Source of the DNA: Beta vulgaris subsp. vulgaris
Taxonomy: Eukaryota; Streptophyta; Magnoliopsida; Caryophyllales; Amaranthaceae
Assembly: GCF_026745355.1 (NCBI RefSeq)
Contig: NC_079205.1
Coordinates: 55,076,073-55,140,072, forward strand
Direction of reading: 5' to 3'
Length of the DNA: 64,000 bases
The notes under the pieces are model-generated. The model worked only from the letters and a program-made list of their open reading frames with translations, was not told where the DNA came from and ran no database searches. The position numbers and the translations under genes are program-made. This document shows, piece by piece, positions 62,952 to 64,000 of this stretch; position 1 is the stretch's first letter, and each line of letters opens with the position of its first letter.

Positions 62952-64000
62952 GTAAGCGTCTCCCAGTTTATTATGTAACTTTTTCTCAGACTGCATGTAG
63001 ACATCATGCAGACATTTCTAGTCTGCAATATGTGTTCCTTCGAGTGTTTTGAATGTTAGGAGCTGTTTACATTTATATTCCTCTCCAAATTTACTCCATA
63101 AAAGTTAATAGAAGGCCTGGATGGTTGGTCATTGGTGACAAACATTTAGTTGTTTTTGCGGTAGGTTGGATGTTGTGCTCAAAGAAGAAATATACTCAGA
63201 TAAGGGATCTCTCTCTACAAATCTCTATAATCTGAGCCAGAGAGAGGCTGAGTATCTCTAAGACAAATTGCTGGTAGCTTTTATATGATAATGTGTGACT
63301 ATCTGAGTATTCATTGCCTGAGAGGCGATATGTTTTTGGAAAGGTCTAAAAATGTACAGCAGTTCAGTAAGCTCATCCAGTTTTCTACTATGATGTTTAC
63401 TCTAGAAATGAAATTTTCAAGAACTGCTCTCTTTATCCCTCACATGATTTGCAGAAAGGAATATCATAAATGGCTGAAAGTATGAAATGACGAGGAAAGC
63501 TGATCATAAAAGAAACCTTCCCCTTCTAACCATCTTAATGATCGACCAACCTACAGCATGTTGGCTCCTCTGGCCCCCGCTTGGCATAGAATTATTTTTC
63601 ATTCTAGAACTTAATGGAATCTCCTTATAATTTGTGATCAATATACTAAAATGCTTCAAGTAATGGGTTTATTAATATCTACTACAGTCTACATGTCATG
63701 TACACAAAAGTTGGTGTGCTTGTCTGACCTTGTTTCTTTTCTTCTACCTTTCTAAAATCTACTACCACCTTGCTGTCAATTTCTACATTTTGGAGTATCT
63801 TCTAGTATGAGAAATGTTTGTATTGATCTATCGACCCTTTGCCTTTCCAGGAGATACAAAGATATATAAGTAATTAATTGTCAATATCTAATACCACTAA
63901 TTTATTTTTCTAAATGATACGACATTGAGATCTTTATTTGGAACGTGTCTGTTTTATGAGATTATTTGCGTTGCTTGGCCTTCTATCAGTTGGTCAAGGA
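62952..64000 (+). other. PEC intron 11 (incomplete)
   Basis: After the GTAAGC donor at 62952 no exon encoding the expected continuation of the RCK domain is visible, so this is most likely intron running out of the window. Confidence 0.6.

Overview
This is a stretch of a flowering-plant (dicot) nuclear genome. The genes have many short exons with GT-AG introns, the background is AT-rich, and the intergenic space is filled with plant transposon families. A member of the Caryophyllales/Amaranthaceae would fit, but nothing in the sequence fixes the species.

Five protein-coding genes can be rebuilt exon by exon. They are TRAPPC4 (- strand, 551-4004), an ABCI20/21-type soluble ABC ATPase (+, 25240-31004), an ARF1-class small GTPase (-, 33339-36453), a WAT1/UMAMIT-type transporter (-, 40371-46045) and the 5' half of a plastid-envelope PEC/POLLUX-like ion channel (+, 52732 to beyond the right edge). 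All five read without frameshifts. TRAPPC4 and the ABCI gene lie head to head and, as far as I recall, their Arabidopsis relatives (At5g02280 and At5g02270) are also adjacent. A PEC homologue (At5g02940) sits in the same arm, so the window looks like expanded microsynteny.

The 21 kb between TRAPPC4 and the ABCI gene is a stack of mobile elements. A plus-strand LINE remnant is followed by a second, 5'-truncated minus-strand LINE flanked by 161-bp direct repeats. That LINE's RNase H region is split by a CACTA element (3-bp target duplication TGC) and by a chromodomain Ty3/gypsy element of Tekay/Del type (5-bp target duplication CTTAG). In both cases the reading frame resumes exactly if the insertion is ignored.

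The same block appears twice in tandem with a period of 11,377 bp (4318-8965 and 15695-20365). The first copy carries the Tekay element with its interior, and the second carries only a solo LTR at the identical site. Differences between copies are mostly 1-nt indels, and the Tekay gag-pol is cut by about eight frame changes with few stops. An assembly join of two haplotypes with an unpolished patch is therefore a serious alternative to a real duplication.

From 31 to 52 kb the space holds Helitrons (three copies of one family), hAT-type MITEs with 8-bp target duplications (one nested in a Helitron, with the empty site present in a sister copy), a second CACTA element with a 40-bp palindromic tandem array, and a tRNA-derived SINE family. 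Introns of TRAPPC4, ABCI, WAT1 and PEC carry further MITEs, a fold-back element and a second chromovirus fragment. No tRNA, rRNA or CRISPR array was found, and I saw no clearly new biological system. The most unusual structural signals are the tandem full-element/solo-LTR pair, the 161-bp LINE target duplication, and an acidic open frame in the Tekay leader.
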